Shown: positions 45,333 to 55,910 of the stretch, in pieces | How positions within the stretch are numbered: position 1 is the stretch's first letter | Layout of the letters: every line of letters begins with the position of its first letter | DNA from: Cytidiella melzeri | Lineage: Eukaryota > Basidiomycota > Agaricomycetes > Polyporales > Irpicaceae | DNA: 64,000 nucleotides | Assembly (NCBI GenBank): GCA_022592445.1 | Contig: JABYQR010000097.1 | Location: forward strand, 1 to 64,000 | Reading direction: 5' to 3' | Position numbers and translations under genes: made by a program | The notes under the pieces: model-generated | What the model saw: only the letters and a program-made list of their open reading frames with translations | Databases searched by the model: none | Told to the model about the DNA's origin: nothing

Positions 45333-46085
45333 AAGTTTAGTCCCCCGGTTTACCAGTACGTTGTACTGGCCCGAACCTTTGATCCTACATCTCACTTCGT
45401 GGTTATAGTGCCCAAGGACGTACGCATTCGTCGCCGCATACCCGAGTCCTTCTTTGAGGCTCGTCGAGAACTACGCGAACAAGGACGTCCTCGTCTCTAC
45501 ACAGAAAAGGATCTTGAAGCGATCGTATCCTACGTCTCACGCCGCCCTCACTATCATCCCCTGGGCACCAGGCTTCCTGCCTTTGACCACGAAAAGTTTG
45601 CTCGCGACAACGAGTCCATCAAGGAACGTGCACGCACAGAACGCGCGCAAACCCTCGCGGAGCGAAGTAAGAAACCGTCTCTCAAGGACCGTGTCTCCCA
45701 AGCACCCCCGCCACCTCGCCCAGACGCACAAAAACCTGTGACGCTCGATTTCCACAAGTTTTCAATCAAGGACCAAGTCGGCATCCTCAAGCCGAAGATC
45801 GAGGCCACTACCAGACGCCTCAAGATCCTGATCGAACTCACTCGCGACCGGAACGATTCACAGACCCAGGCAGTTCTACTCCTCAACGATAAACTTCTGC
45901 ACCTCGTCGAACACACGGAGGAAGTACTCTCCACACGCACACCTGCCCAGCTCAAGGCACTGAACTGGGGCTTACAGTCAGTAGGGCAGATCAACTTCAC
46001 GCAATTGCGCAAGAGGTTGACGGAGGTTACGAGTCGAGTTGCTTTTGTAGCGGACGGAGGATACTTTGAGAAACTTCCTTTGTAG
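45333..46085 (+). CDS. ATG-less open frame upstream of gag
   Basis: Open for about 250 codons from after a TAA at 45330 to TAG at 46083, with a second TAG directly behind. It has no ATG anywhere, yet looks protein-like: Arg/Glu-rich, with KDVRIRRRIPESFFEARREL, PPPPRPDAQKPVTLDFHKF and two amphipathic helical stretches. The same frame reopens after the two TAG codons and runs 132 codons into gag (46482). It may be reached by splicing (acceptor-like TAGACAG at 46086-46092), by a non-AUG start, or be no longer translated. I recognise no domain. Confidence 0.4.
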   Translation, partial: KFSPPVYQYVVLARTFDPTSHFVVIVPKDVRIRRRIPESFFEARRELREQGRPRLYTEKDLEAIVSYVSRRPHYHPLGTRLPAFDHEKFARDNESIKERARTERAQTLAERSKKPSLKDRVSQAPPPPRPDAQKPVTLDFHKFSIKDQVGILKPKIEATTRRLKILIELTRDRNDSQTQAVLLLNDKLLHLVEHTEEVLSTRTPAQLKALNWGLQSVGQINFTQLRKRLTEVTSRVAFVADGGYFEKLPL

Positions 46086-46481
46086 TAGACAGCAATCATT
46101 GAGTGCGATAACCGTTTCCACGTCTTCGATCCCGACGATCTTCAGGATTGTCACGATAACGAAGAGGACCACGCGTATATTGAAATCTGCGAACAACAAC
46201 CGTGTCCAAATCAAAATCAAAAGTTTGTAGTATCCCGTCATTTCAGAGAAGGACAACGATACCGTGGATACGTAGCCTGCGATAACAGTCAAATATCGTT
46301 AATTGTTCAAGTTCCGGGAGAAGTCGAAGTTCCAGAACTTGATACCAGTTTAGTCACAGCAGTTTTACCGGAAACCACCACTGCTACCCCTGTTCCCATC
46401 ATTCCTGAAACCATACCGGAAATCCCACCGGTAACTCCTGAAGCGCCCACCGTCGTCCCCATCAATTCCGCACCTGTCACG

Positions 46482-47543
46482 ATGACAACACCCGCAGTCG
46501 ATCCTGCCTTGATTGCAGCCATTGTAGCTGCAGTTACACAAGCAATGCCAAGACCGCAAGTCACGGTCAACAATAACGACACCAAGCCCAATAGATACAA
46601 GGGCGAACATGGCCGTGACTTAGAACGGTTCTTGTCACAATGCGAGGCTTACTGGGTGACCGCCAGTATTGCCGATGAAAGAACCAAGGTTCTGACAGCA
46701 ATCTACCGGTTGTCAGAAAAGGCCGCCCAATGGGCAATACCGGTCACGGACCATATGGCTGACCACAACGGTAGTTTGCCGGCCAACCTCGATACATGGG
46801 CCAAGTTTAAGACGGAGCTCAAGAAGTACTTCGGTGATGCAACGCCCGAAGATACGGCTATTCGTGAACTGGAGAAGCTCTGTGGAGCTGAGAAGAAGGA
46901 AAAAAATGCGCGGGATGTCGGCACATACGTCACTGACTTTCAGTCATACGTGGGTCGCATCAATGGGTTGAGCGACAAGGACAAGGAGATCCGGTTCATA
47001 AAGGGTCTCCCTGAATACATCTATGGGCGACTGGCAACGGCTGAAGCTCCACCGACCAATTACCAAGGTTGGATTGACAGGTCTCTGAAAATGACGGCTG
47101 CGTATGCCCGCATCAGAGAAACGACGGAGAAGAAAATTCCGTCTGTTCCCTCGTCGACAACGACGAGACCTACCCAGTCCCAGCCCAGGTTTACCCCGGC
47201 TCCCCGTCCTTCCAACGGTCCGGTTCCTATGGAGGTTGACGCCTCCAAGATGCAACAAGGACGGCGGTGTTATAACTGCCAGGAACTCACAACGGATCCC
47301 AATCATATTGCGCGCAAATGTACCAAACCCGCAGTCCCTCGTCCACCTCCTCGTGGACCACGTGTAGCAGCTACCAATGCAGAGGCCTCGACCTCTAAAA
47401 CCGAAGGGAAGAAACCGGAGACAACCGGAGAGCCAATTCCGTCAGGGGTATTGGAAGTAACCCTAAACGCAATACTTGGAGAGCTGGAAAAGTTGAAGGC
47501 GGAGAATGCCGACCTCAAGAAGAGACTTGAGGAGGGTTTTTGA
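46482..47543 (+). CDS. gag: Gag
   Basis: 353 residues from the first ATG of this frame. The retrotransposon gag/capsid region has RYKGEHGRDLERFLSQCEAY, WAIPVTDHMADHNG, TWAKFKTELKKYFGD, AIRELEKLCGAEKK and GYPEY-like FIKGLPEYIYGRL. A zinc knuckle follows near residue 265: CYNCQELTTDPNHIARKC, i.e. CX2CX8HX4C, with a loop four residues longer than the usual CX2CX4HX4C. A C-terminal coiled coil (ILGELEKLKAENADLKKRL) ends the protein. The frame is open for 132 more codons upstream without ATG. The stop overlaps the start of the pol frame at a slippery site. Confidence 0.9.
   Translation: MTTPAVDPALIAAIVAAVTQAMPRPQVTVNNNDTKPNRYKGEHGRDLERFLSQCEAYWVTASIADERTKVLTAIYRLSEKAAQWAIPVTDHMADHNGSLPANLDTWAKFKTELKKYFGDATPEDTAIRELEKLCGAEKKEKNARDVGTYVTDFQSYVGRINGLSDKDKEIRFIKGLPEYIYGRLATAEAPPTNYQGWIDRSLKMTAAYARIRETTEKKIPSVPSSTTTRPTQSQPRFTPAPRPSNGPVPMEVDASKMQQGRRCYNCQELTTDPNHIARKCTKPAVPRPPPRGPRVAATNAEASTSKTEGKKPETTGEPIPSGVLEVTLNAILGELEKLKAENADLKKRLEEGF
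47534..47543 (+). promoter_or_regulatory. Minus-one frameshift site GGGTTTT followed by TGA
   Basis: In the gag frame the bases read G-GGT-TTT-TGA, a classical X-XXY-YYZ heptamer directly before the gag stop. Slipping back one base gives GGG-TTT-TTG-ATT, which is exactly the pol frame. The pol frame has no ATG near its start. A downstream stimulator was not searched for. Confidence 0.75.
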
Positions 47544-50500
47544 TTCGGGCCGTGATTCGAGCTGCGCAAGTACGCGCCCCGCGTATACCATGTAACAATA
47601 GATTTTCCGTACTCACGTCTGATGTATTAGAGACTGGTTCTGAATCGGAACATTTTCACGTACCCATCACCGTTTCAGGAGTGCGGAGATCTAAAGAAGT
47701 CGCAGCAATGATTGATAGTGGAGCCTCGACACTATTCATTCATAAACGGTTTGTTCGAGAGCATCGTATCAGAACCCGGAAGTTGAAACAACCCATTCCG
47801 GTGTACAACATAGACGGAACCCCAAATCGAGACGGGGCTATTGACGAAGTTGCCATTCTCAATATGAGGATAGGGGACCACGAGGAGAGGACCATCTTCA
47901 CGGTCACTGATATTGGACCCGAAGACGTAATTATAGGAATCGATTGGTTGCGGTATCATAACCCCACCATTGATTGGTACGAAGGCATCATCAGGATGGA
48001 TGGATGTCCTGATGCATGTAAACCCAAGCAACGGGTTGATGAAGTGAGGGAGGCTGCAGCTAAGAGAACAGCTGAGCCTAAACGGAAGAAGAGAACTCCG
48101 GGATTACGGAAAATTGTGGAACAGCTTCCGTACTTGCCGGTGGATACGGAGGAGACCGAAGAAGACATCGAGGAAACCACGGAAGGTTCAGGAAGTTTGG
48201 ATGGGGCCGAATTGCCGAAGTTACAGGCACAGGCCACTACTCAGCTCGGTGGAAAAGGAACTCCCCGACGCATTGTACGTACACGTCCGACACCTATGGT
48301 ACAAGAAGGCGAACGCCTGTTCACTCTAGCGGGATACACATACTCTAGTGAACTAGCTGAGGTCGAGAACCGGGTTAAACCAGTCAAAACTTTTGAGGAG
48401 ATGGTACCTGAACAATATCGTCAACATGCTCACATTTTCTCTGAAACAGAATCTCAACGACTTCCAGAACACAAGTCGTACGACCATGCAATTGAGTTAG
48501 TTCCGGAGGCAAAAGGATTCCATGCAAAGGTTTACCCGCTGTCACACCCTGAGCAAGAAGAGCTTGATAAGTTTATCCGAGAGAACCTAGAGAAAGGGTA
48601 CATTCGACCGTCGAAATCCCCAATGGCGTCACCCTTCTTCTTTGTCAAGAAAAAGGATGGAAAGTTACGCCCAGTGCAGGATTACCGGAAGCTAAACGAA
48701 GTCACTATCAAAAACAGGTATCCATTGCCGTTGATCTCCGAACTCATGGATAGACTGCGAGGCGCTAGGTTCTTCACCAAACTAGATGTCAGATGGGGAT
48801 ATAACAATGTCCGCATCAAAGAAGGTGATGAACACAAGGCAGCGTTTGTAACCAACCGTGGACTTTTCGAACCAACCGTCATGTTCTTCGGACTGACAAA
48901 CTCTCCGGCTACGTTCCAGAATATGATGAATGATATTTTTGCCGACCTCATTGCCGAAGGCAAAGTCACGGTCTATTTAGACGATATCCTTATCTATTCC
49001 AAGGAGATATCCGAACACCGTGAGGTGGTACATGAAGTTCTGAGACGACTCAGGCAACATGACCTATTCTTGAAACCTGAGAAATGCGAGTTTGAGAAAT
49101 CAGAAACGGAGTACCTTGGCGTCATCATTGGCCACAATCAGTTACGTATGGATCCTGTCAAAGTAAAGGCAGTGGCTGAATGGCCTGTACCGCAGAACGT
49201 CTCCGACATCCGCCGATTCCGTGGGTTTGCAAACTTCTACCGAAGGTTCATCAGGGACTTCGGGAAGATATGTAAACCCCTAGACCATCTCACGGGTAAG
49301 GTCTCTTGGAAATGGGGTCCTGAAGAACAGTCAGCGTTCGATGAACTCCGCCGACAATTCGTGGAAGCCCCAGTATTGGCAATGTGGAGTTTTGATAGAC
49401 CCACACGTTTGGAAACGGATGCATCCGGATATGCAATGGGAGGGGTATTGGAGCAACAAGCCGAAGACGGCACGTGGCATCCAGTAGCCTATCGGTCTGA
49501 AGGCATGACTGAGACTGAACGGAACTATGAGATCTACGACCGAGAACTTATGGCAATTGTACGAGCCCTTGAAGACTGGCGTCATTATTTGGAAGGGCTA
49601 CCAGAAAAATTCCCTATCTTCTCTGACCACAAGAATCTCGAGTACTGGAAGACAGCTCGCAACTTGACACGTCGTCAAGCGCGTTGGTCATTGTTTCTCT
49701 CACGCTTCAACTTTGAGATCGTTCCGAAGCCCGGAAAGTCAATGGGAAAGTCGGATTCTATGTCCCGGCTGGGCCAACATGAGGTCAAGGACGAAGAAGA
49801 CAATCTGTCACAAGTAGTCTTAGCGCCTGAGGTTTTTCGAGCTGCTGCTTCTCAACGTGGACAAGCTAGTGTACAGCCAGACAGAGACCTGTTGAAACGT
49901 ATCCGTGAATGTTCTCTTCGAGAAACCGAGGTGGCAGAAGCACTTGCCAAAGTCAAGAAACTCGGACCTCGACTTCTTAGCCGGGGTCTCGAAGAGTGGA
50001 ACGTTGAGAATGGACTGTTATTGTTCCGGGGAAAAGTTTATGTTCCTAAAGATGACAAAATCCGAAAGGAACTAGTTCGGAGACATCACGACCTACCCGC
50101 CGCTGGACATCCGGGCAGGTACAAAACGTTGGAACTACTCTCTCGGAACTACTGGTGGCCCAGCATGACACGCTTTGTCAATGACTATGTAGACACGTGT
50201 GATACCTGTCAAAGAACTAAGACATACCCCGCCCCACCACGTGGTCCACTCAATCCACTAGATCCGCCCAATGCTCCATGGGAAAGCGTTACCACAGACT
50301 TCATTGTCAAGTTACCGCCATGTAAAAGATACGATTCTATCACGGTTGTAGTTGATCGGACAACAGCGCAGGTGCATTGTTATCCATCACGAGAAAACAT
50401 GAAAACTCCCGAACACGTGCAGGACTATATCGCAAACGTGTTTCGATTCCATGGTGTACCTCGCCAGATGATCTCAGACCGCGGATCGGTATTCGCGTCC

Positions 50501-51493
50501 AAGTTTCTCCGTGCTATCTACGATGCACTCGGAGTAAAGTCGTCTATGTCCACTGCGTACCATCCTCAGACAGATGGTAAAACCGAACGTATGAATCAAG
50601 AAATAGAACAGTATCTCCGAGTGTTCTGCTTCTTCAGACAGGATGACTGGGTGGACTGGTTGCCAATTGCGGAGTTTGCGCTTAATAGCCGCGTACACTC
50701 GTCCACCGGGAAGGCTCCTTTTGAACTGATCTATGGGTATCTACCGGAATTCCAGGTGCCTTTGAATCCAGTATCAAACGTTCCCGCAGCAGACGAACAC
50801 CTTCGAGCACTCCGAGAAGCCCAAGAAGACGCCAAAGCTGCACTACAGCTCACGGCGGAACACATGAAACGATTCTACGATCACGGAGTTACAAAGGCCC
50901 CGCAGTTTAAAATCGGTGATAAGGTTTATGTGGAACGCGAGAAGCATCCAAAGGAACAACCGGTGGCAAAGCTAGCACCAAAACGAGATGGTCCCTATGA
51001 GATCTTAGAAAAGATTGGGGATTTGAACTACCGGGTTAAGCTTACCATCCGGGACAAGCGTCACCCAGTGTTCCATGTGGATAGGTTGCGACCAGCCAAG
51101 ACAGCAAGTTTGGTCCCTAATCGGGAATTTCCTGAACCTGAACCGATTGTGGTAGACGAAGAAGAGGAGTACGAGGTAGAACAGATTCTTGATTCAAGGA
51201 TCTTTGGTCGAAAGAAGGAGTTTCAGTACCGTGTTAAGTGGAAAGGGTACCCAGAATCAGAAAATTCCTGGGAACCAGCCACCAACGTCACTCATGCCGA
51301 TGAAGCCGTAAAGGATTTCCACAGACGACACCCAGGAGCTCCACGACCAATCGCTGCATCTCTATTCTTGGCAATGAATTTCCGACCAATTAATGAGAAT
51401 TTTGAGAAGCTACCTTCAGAAACTCTACGACGCGTATCCTTGTGGGAAGACGGAAAAGACTCAACTCCTGCCTTCCGGAGAAAAGGCCTTTAG
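47540..51493 (+). CDS. pol: Pol polyprotein: protease, reverse transcriptase, RNase H, integrase, chromodomain
   Basis: 1317 codons without a stop, expressed as a Gag-Pol fusion by minus-one slippage. Retropepsin: MIDSGASTLFIH near 47710. Reverse transcriptase: KKDGKLRPVQDYRKLN, FTKLDVRWGYNN, FGLTNSPATFQNMMN and YLDDILIYS near 48975. RNase H: LETDASGYAMGGVLEQ near 49410. Integrase: a His-His-Cys-Cys finger (RRHHDLPAAGHPGRY...CDTCQRTK near 50080-50220) and the DDE core (TTDFIVKL, MISDRGS, TERMNQEIEQYLR). A chromodomain near 51160-51330 has YRVKWKGYPESENSWEP and can direct integration to marked chromatin. All catalytic residues I can identify are present. Confidence 0.95.
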   Translation: MIRAVIRAAQVRAPRIPCNNRFSVLTSDVLETGSESEHFHVPITVSGVRRSKEVAAMIDSGASTLFIHKRFVREHRIRTRKLKQPIPVYNIDGTPNRDGAIDEVAILNMRIGDHEERTIFTVTDIGPEDVIIGIDWLRYHNPTIDWYEGIIRMDGCPDACKPKQRVDEVREAAAKRTAEPKRKKRTPGLRKIVEQLPYLPVDTEETEEDIEETTEGSGSLDGAELPKLQAQATTQLGGKGTPRRIVRTRPTPMVQEGERLFTLAGYTYSSELAEVENRVKPVKTFEEMVPEQYRQHAHIFSETESQRLPEHKSYDHAIELVPEAKGFHAKVYPLSHPEQEELDKFIRENLEKGYIRPSKSPMASPFFFVKKKDGKLRPVQDYRKLNEVTIKNRYPLPLISELMDRLRGARFFTKLDVRWGYNNVRIKEGDEHKAAFVTNRGLFEPTVMFFGLTNSPATFQNMMNDIFADLIAEGKVTVYLDDILIYSKEISEHREVVHEVLRRLRQHDLFLKPEKCEFEKSETEYLGVIIGHNQLRMDPVKVKAVAEWPVPQNVSDIRRFRGFANFYRRFIRDFGKICKPLDHLTGKVSWKWGPEEQSAFDELRRQFVEAPVLAMWSFDRPTRLETDASGYAMGGVLEQQAEDGTWHPVAYRSEGMTETERNYEIYDRELMAIVRALEDWRHYLEGLPEKFPIFSDHKNLEYWKTARNLTRRQARWSLFLSRFNFEIVPKPGKSMGKSDSMSRLGQHEVKDEEDNLSQVVLAPEVFRAAASQRGQASVQPDRDLLKRIRECSLRETEVAEALAKVKKLGPRLLSRGLEEWNVENGLLLFRGKVYVPKDDKIRKELVRRHHDLPAAGHPGRYKTLELLSRNYWWPSMTRFVNDYVDTCDTCQRTKTYPAPPRGPLNPLDPPNAPWESVTTDFIVKLPPCKRYDSITVVVDRTTAQVHCYPSRENMKTPEHVQDYIANVFRFHGVPRQMISDRGSVFASKFLRAIYDALGVKSSMSTAYHPQTDGKTERMNQEIEQYLRVFCFFRQDDWVDWLPIAEFALNSRVHSSTGKAPFELIYGYLPEFQVPLNPVSNVPAADEHLRALREAQEDAKAALQLTAEHMKRFYDHGVTKAPQFKIGDKVYVEREKHPKEQPVAKLAPKRDGPYEILEKIGDLNYRVKLTIRDKRHPVFHVDRLRPAKTASLVPNREFPEPEPIVVDEEEEYEVEQILDSRIFGRKKEFQYRVKWKGYPESENSWEPATNVTHADEAVKDFHRRHPGAPRPIAASLFLAMNFRPINENFEKLPSETLRRVSLWEDGKDSTPAFRRKGL

Positions 51494-51501
51494 GAGGGGG
51501 G
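51492..51501 (+). other. Polypurine tract
   Basis: AGGAGGGGGG ends 3 bases before the 3' LTR; the usual plus-strand primer site. It overlaps the pol stop codon. Confidence 0.85.
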
Positions 51502-51504
51502 TAA

Positions 51505-52008
51505 TGTCACGACCATGCACACTTTTTACTTTCTTTTCCTTTTATCTTCATTATCTTATCTTCTCAATTTCCTTATCTTATCTTATCGATGGTACATGGC
51601 TACTGCATATGATCAAGTGCATGTGACAGACCGGTCACATGATCATAGAAGGTAATGGAACATTGTAGAACATCACACCATAGCACACCATACGTTCCAA
51701 CGGCAGTGTTAGGAGTACAGACCCGGTACCAGGGGTCCTTGTCTGAGATGTATATAAACCCACCCTGTAGCTCCCTAAAGACCTCAGATTCTACCTCCTG
51801 GTCTTTAGGTGACGTTCACCTTGTACTATTCTCATCACTTTGCTAATATATCCTGGTCTTTAGCTCATCGTTAGCTGCTCCCTCGTCGTCGTCTCTCCCC
51901 CTTTCATCATCATCATCCCTGTCGTCATCGTCCACGCGAGTTCGCTCGTCGTTCCTCCCCCGTCGTCACTTCCTCGCTCTTCATAAGAGTTTGGTTGTGT
52001 TCTTGACA
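51505..52008 (+). repeat. 3' LTR
   Basis: 504 bp, TGTCACGACC to TTCTTGACA, matching the 5' LTR; followed by TTCTT (52009-52013). Confidence 0.95.
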
Positions 52009-52013
52009 TTCTT
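52009..52013. repeat. Target-site duplication, right (TTCTT)
   Basis: Pairs with 44752-44756. Confidence 0.9.
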
Positions 52014-52499
52014 CCTCAGACCCAATAATACTTGTCGCATGTGTTCTGACTGTATTCCTTGTTCAGAAAGCAAGCAATGTCTGGAGATTGCTGCACATGT
52101 ACCTGACCTGCATTTGACATCATGTGCCAGCAAGAGTGGAGTTTCAATCTGAGTCTGAGTGACTTTTTCCAGTAGCCTGGCCATAACTTGCTAAGTTCTA
52201 CTTCAATTGACAGGACTTTTGTAGCGGATGTTGCCACAAGATAGGACTATCCAATGGTGTATGATATGTACAGATTTGTACCCATATGCAGTCTGAAAAA
52301 ATCAAACAGTGCATTTTGATTGCAAAAGTGATCTGATACAAAGCTATAAAGGGCTGATAACAAAGGCAGTGTGCTGCCATCAACTGGATTCATTGCTTTG
52401 TTATCTGAACAGTTACTGTCTGTATTCTCCCATCAAATTCCCACACTTTGGGGGGACAAAAGGGTCACATCTGAAAAAGCATCAATGTGCTGGAGCACA

Positions 52500-52760
52500 C
52501 TGGAAAAATCCTTCTTCATTCTTCAGGAACTGTAATGTTGTGCAATGTTTGCTGCTGATGCAAAAATGAGTTACATGCTCTAAGAATTAAGGGGTTTAAA
52601 AAGCCATTTTAGAATCAGCCTTCAGAACATGTTCCAGGTGTCCTGTTGATGTCTGAACTTCCTCATCCTCATTGGAACTGCCTGTGTTCTGATGGAAACT
52701 CTTGCTCAGCTAGCAACAGATGTTTCTGGCATTTTTGGAAACAATCAGTTGCAATGATGT
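52500..52760. repeat. Diverged copy of the 143-bp repeat and its left flank
   Basis: Shares TTCAGAACATGTTcCAgGTG and CCTGTTGATGTCTGAACTtC (the latter at 52642) with the block at 44262-44300, including the sequence to the left of the tandem array. The order is the same as left of the retrotransposon, so the repeat family was already spread before the element inserted. Confidence 0.6.
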
Positions 52761-53310
52761 AACGAGAAACCCACATGCTCTCCTTGTCAAAAACCATCAA
52801 TGTGCTGGTGCACACTAGAACAAATCTTATTCATTCTTCAGGTATTGCAACTAGAGTATTCTGGTAATACCTGAAGTAAGCTGCTTAGATCAGTAAGATA
52901 GTTACTGACTAAATTTATTACCAGTAGTAAAATAGATAATCAAACATATTACCAGTAACAAAGTTTATCTAGAAAGGTATCTCTTTTACACTATGTTACT
53001 TACCAAATTTGCTATTTGTGATTACTGCCGTTTGCATAATGATATGGAATGTGAGTTTTTGTTTTCAGCCCCACCTCAGGCGCGTGAGTGATGCAGAGGT
53101 GCCCAAGACGTCCAGTAAGTAGAACTTAGCACTCGAACTCTTGCCTCTCAATGCCCTGTACCCGGCTCTCGCACACCAAGGATGTGTCCAATTTTCTTCA
53201 CTGTGTAGCCTTGTTCATAGAAGAGAACTGGGATACAGGCCTTGAGGTTGTGTGAACATGTGAGAGCTTTGTGTGTGTGTCCCATTACTGTACCTATACG
53301 ACCATCCAAA

Positions 53311-54047
53311 TGTAACAGTTAAGGTTACACTCACCAGATAAGTGTTTGACTTGAGGGGGAGATAGTGAGATAAAGAGTAGAGTGAGTACTGGAGAGTACA
53401 AAGTAGTCCTTGATCAACAGAGTGGATAAGACTGAGAGGATATGCCCTCAGGAGTGCCTCTATATATACATGAAGGGGAGGACCCCAGGTACTACCCTAA
53501 GACCCCTAATACATACATGAGTAAGCGAAGTAATCTACCTTACTAAGCATGCCCTATGCTCTAGTGGTGCCACTTCAATAATCAACCAATAGCAATTGTC
53601 TTCATGACCTGACCCCATGACCCAGTCCCAAGGCTAGACTTTTCCAGAAGGTTCTAAGAACTATGACATCATAGTTCCAGCATGTTCCACAAGGTTCCAG
53701 AGAGTTCTATCATGTGATACACAGATAAGGAAAGGAGCGCATCAGCGCATCAAAGACAGGAGGCGCATCAGCGCATCAATTGATAGGCACTGAGAATAAG
53801 CACCGGAATAAGGGCCTGATAAGCGCCTAAATGTGCACCGGATAAGCGCTTATATATTCCCAATAATACTGTTGCCTAGTAAGGCAAGTCTTGTAGAAAC
53901 ATTGAAAAATCTGTGACAGACGGCATCATTCTGGTCTAAGGATACACTATTTAGTCATACAGTTGTGCACAAGCACAACCTGGAAGCAGCTCATTCAAGA
54001 CAGTCAGAGTGCAAATACTACTTAGATTGTGACATGTTACTGTAACA
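53311..54047. repeat. LTR-like remnant, possible solo LTR
   Basis: Bounded by TGTAACAGTTAAGG at the left and TTACTGTAACA at the right, with an internal TATATATA (near 53461) and a TATATATTCC-type box near 53850. It contains two copies of GCGCATCAGCGCATCAA about 30 bp apart (53728 and 53762). No target duplication was found and the ends are not proven. A GC-rich segment (CCCCGGGAGTTGCTGCCCG) follows. Confidence 0.3.
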
Positions 54048-55910
54048 TTATTGTCACACTTAGACCCCGGGAGTTGCTGCCCGCTGTCTTGATCAAATTT
54101 TTGACCTGACCCACCGGGCCAACTGTATTGTGAGTAAAATATTGATGCAGTTTGTGTTCTCTTGCCACGCAGCTGCCCAATTGTTTACTGTAGTGTGAAA
54201 ACAAAGGTTCGGTGTCCGGGTTGCTGATTAAGCTGTGAGGGCGTCGAATTGTTTGTAAAACACAAAATTAGATAAGAGATTTGAAGAGTCGTTAATCAGA
54301 CAAGTGAAGTGAGTGGTGTAAGTCTTCCAATATGAGATTCTTGGGCTTTTCCCCAGAGTTTACTAAAGTATGTATACATGAGAGATTCCGTAGTCTATTA
54401 GTCAACTAGAATTATTACTGTACTATGGATGACGAAACATTACGATACTGTGTTATGAGAATACGAGAGTGGAGTGTATTTGTAACTGTGCAAAGTTGGC
54501 ACAGTGACGAGGAGTCGAGCCAATCATTGTTGTGTACTGTGATGACGAGGTGTAAGGGTGTTCTTCTTGGATGCACACAAGGTAAGTATGACCGATATAT
54601 ATTCGGAACCTACGTGTGTACAAGATAAAAAGATGATCCTCTAAATCTACCAGGTCTCAGTCCTAAATACTGTGATCTGCTACTGCGTAGTACTACTATA
54701 TATGGTATGTTATATTCTCACGATGGGCACTGGCCCACTATCTAATCAATACGAGTAAAAGGCCAGATCTACTGATATGGGATGCTTGCGCATCAGGTAG
54801 TGCTTACGCACATGTATCAAGCCCTAACACAAGGCTTCTCCTTAACTTCGGACTGCGTGGCTTTGCAGCCCAGTCATTTATGCTGCGGCCACTCTTTGTG
54901 GCATGGGAACCTTCCCCGTTTGTTCTGAGACACTGAGGATGGGTGGTCACCCGTTACATTTACTCGTGTCTGTTCTCGTGTGGCGTGTTGCCCTCATGTG
55001 GCCTCAGGAACTTGCCCTCCACGAGATCTTAAGAAAAGCTTGGGCTTCATGCATGCTTGCAAATTCTGGGTGTATCAGCATGTGAAGATAATAAGAAGTA
55101 AGGAACTGGATAGGAAGAAGTATGAACTCATAAAAGAATGCACAGCCTGTTGGGGAAGTTGGATACATAACAGCAAGTCCTACTGATGATGGGTTGGAAT
55201 CAGGATTGGGATTGAGATTGCATCAGAAGGATACAAATACTTGGACTTGGCCTTCTGCATCATGGTGAGGTGAATTGGAACGGCATTGCTGCTGTCAATC
55301 AAAAGTGTTGTACTGAGTTGGGAATGGATGAATTGGACCTATTGATTGAGTTGGATCGGACCAGTTGATCGGATCGGAATAACCGGATCATAAACTTTGT
55401 AATGACTCTGCTTGTGGGATTATGCCTCAGGGTGATGCCTCTGCTGATACATAGCCATATCCAGCTCACTCTAGTATCTCATTAGAGCTTCATTATTCCT
55501 ATCTCTCTCATGTACATAGTGACTCTCGTGGAATACCTTCACCTACGAGGGAGCCCCTCAAAATACGCGCACACTGAGAATGCCAGTTTACGGAACACTC
55601 GGCATGTGTTCGAAAATAATCGAGCGCTTGTGTTTGACATACTCAACCACCTTCGTGCGGACCTTTTCAAGCACCTTCATCCCTCTCCAAATATTCGCAA
55701 ATATATATCAGCTATAGCCAGTATATCATACTACACTACTGTAAAATCGCCGGGAGGGAACCAGAGTTCACTTCTAGGTCATCCACAGTAATACGAATAA
55801 GGGCTATTACGACAAGTTGTGACAAGCTTGTAGCGAGAGGGACATCCAGGTGTGCAGGGATGATAAAATGATGGTACAGTCAGATAAATAATGTCCGGAG
55901 AAATAACTGC
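54048..55910. other. Repeat-island remainder, no gene seen
   Basis: AT-rich sequence with short frames only and a stretch of GGATCGGA-type short repeats near 55330-55390. No reverse transcriptase, transposase or host-protein motif was recognised. Confidence 0.4.

Larger units (their letters stand above)
44757..52008 (+). mobile_element. Complete Ty3/gypsy chromovirus LTR retrotransposon
   Basis: 7252 bp element with 504-bp LTRs that I read as identical, TG...CA ends (TGTCA/TGACA), a 5-bp target duplication, a gag frame, an uninterrupted pol with protease, reverse transcriptase, RNase H, integrase and chromodomain, and a polypurine tract. Identical LTRs and intact frames mean it inserted recently and may still be able to move. 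The domain order PR-RT-RH-IN-chromodomain places it in the chromovirus group. Its primer site indicates self-priming, as known for Tf1 of fission yeast. It lies inside older repeats. Confidence 0.95.

Noticed and set aside
47540..47620. Independent non-AUG start for pol
   Set aside because: The exact slippery heptamer at the gag stop explains pol expression better than initiation at TTG.
53720..53780. CRISPR-like short repeats
   Set aside because: Only two GCGCATCAGCGCATCAA copies, no regular spacers, and the genome is eukaryotic.
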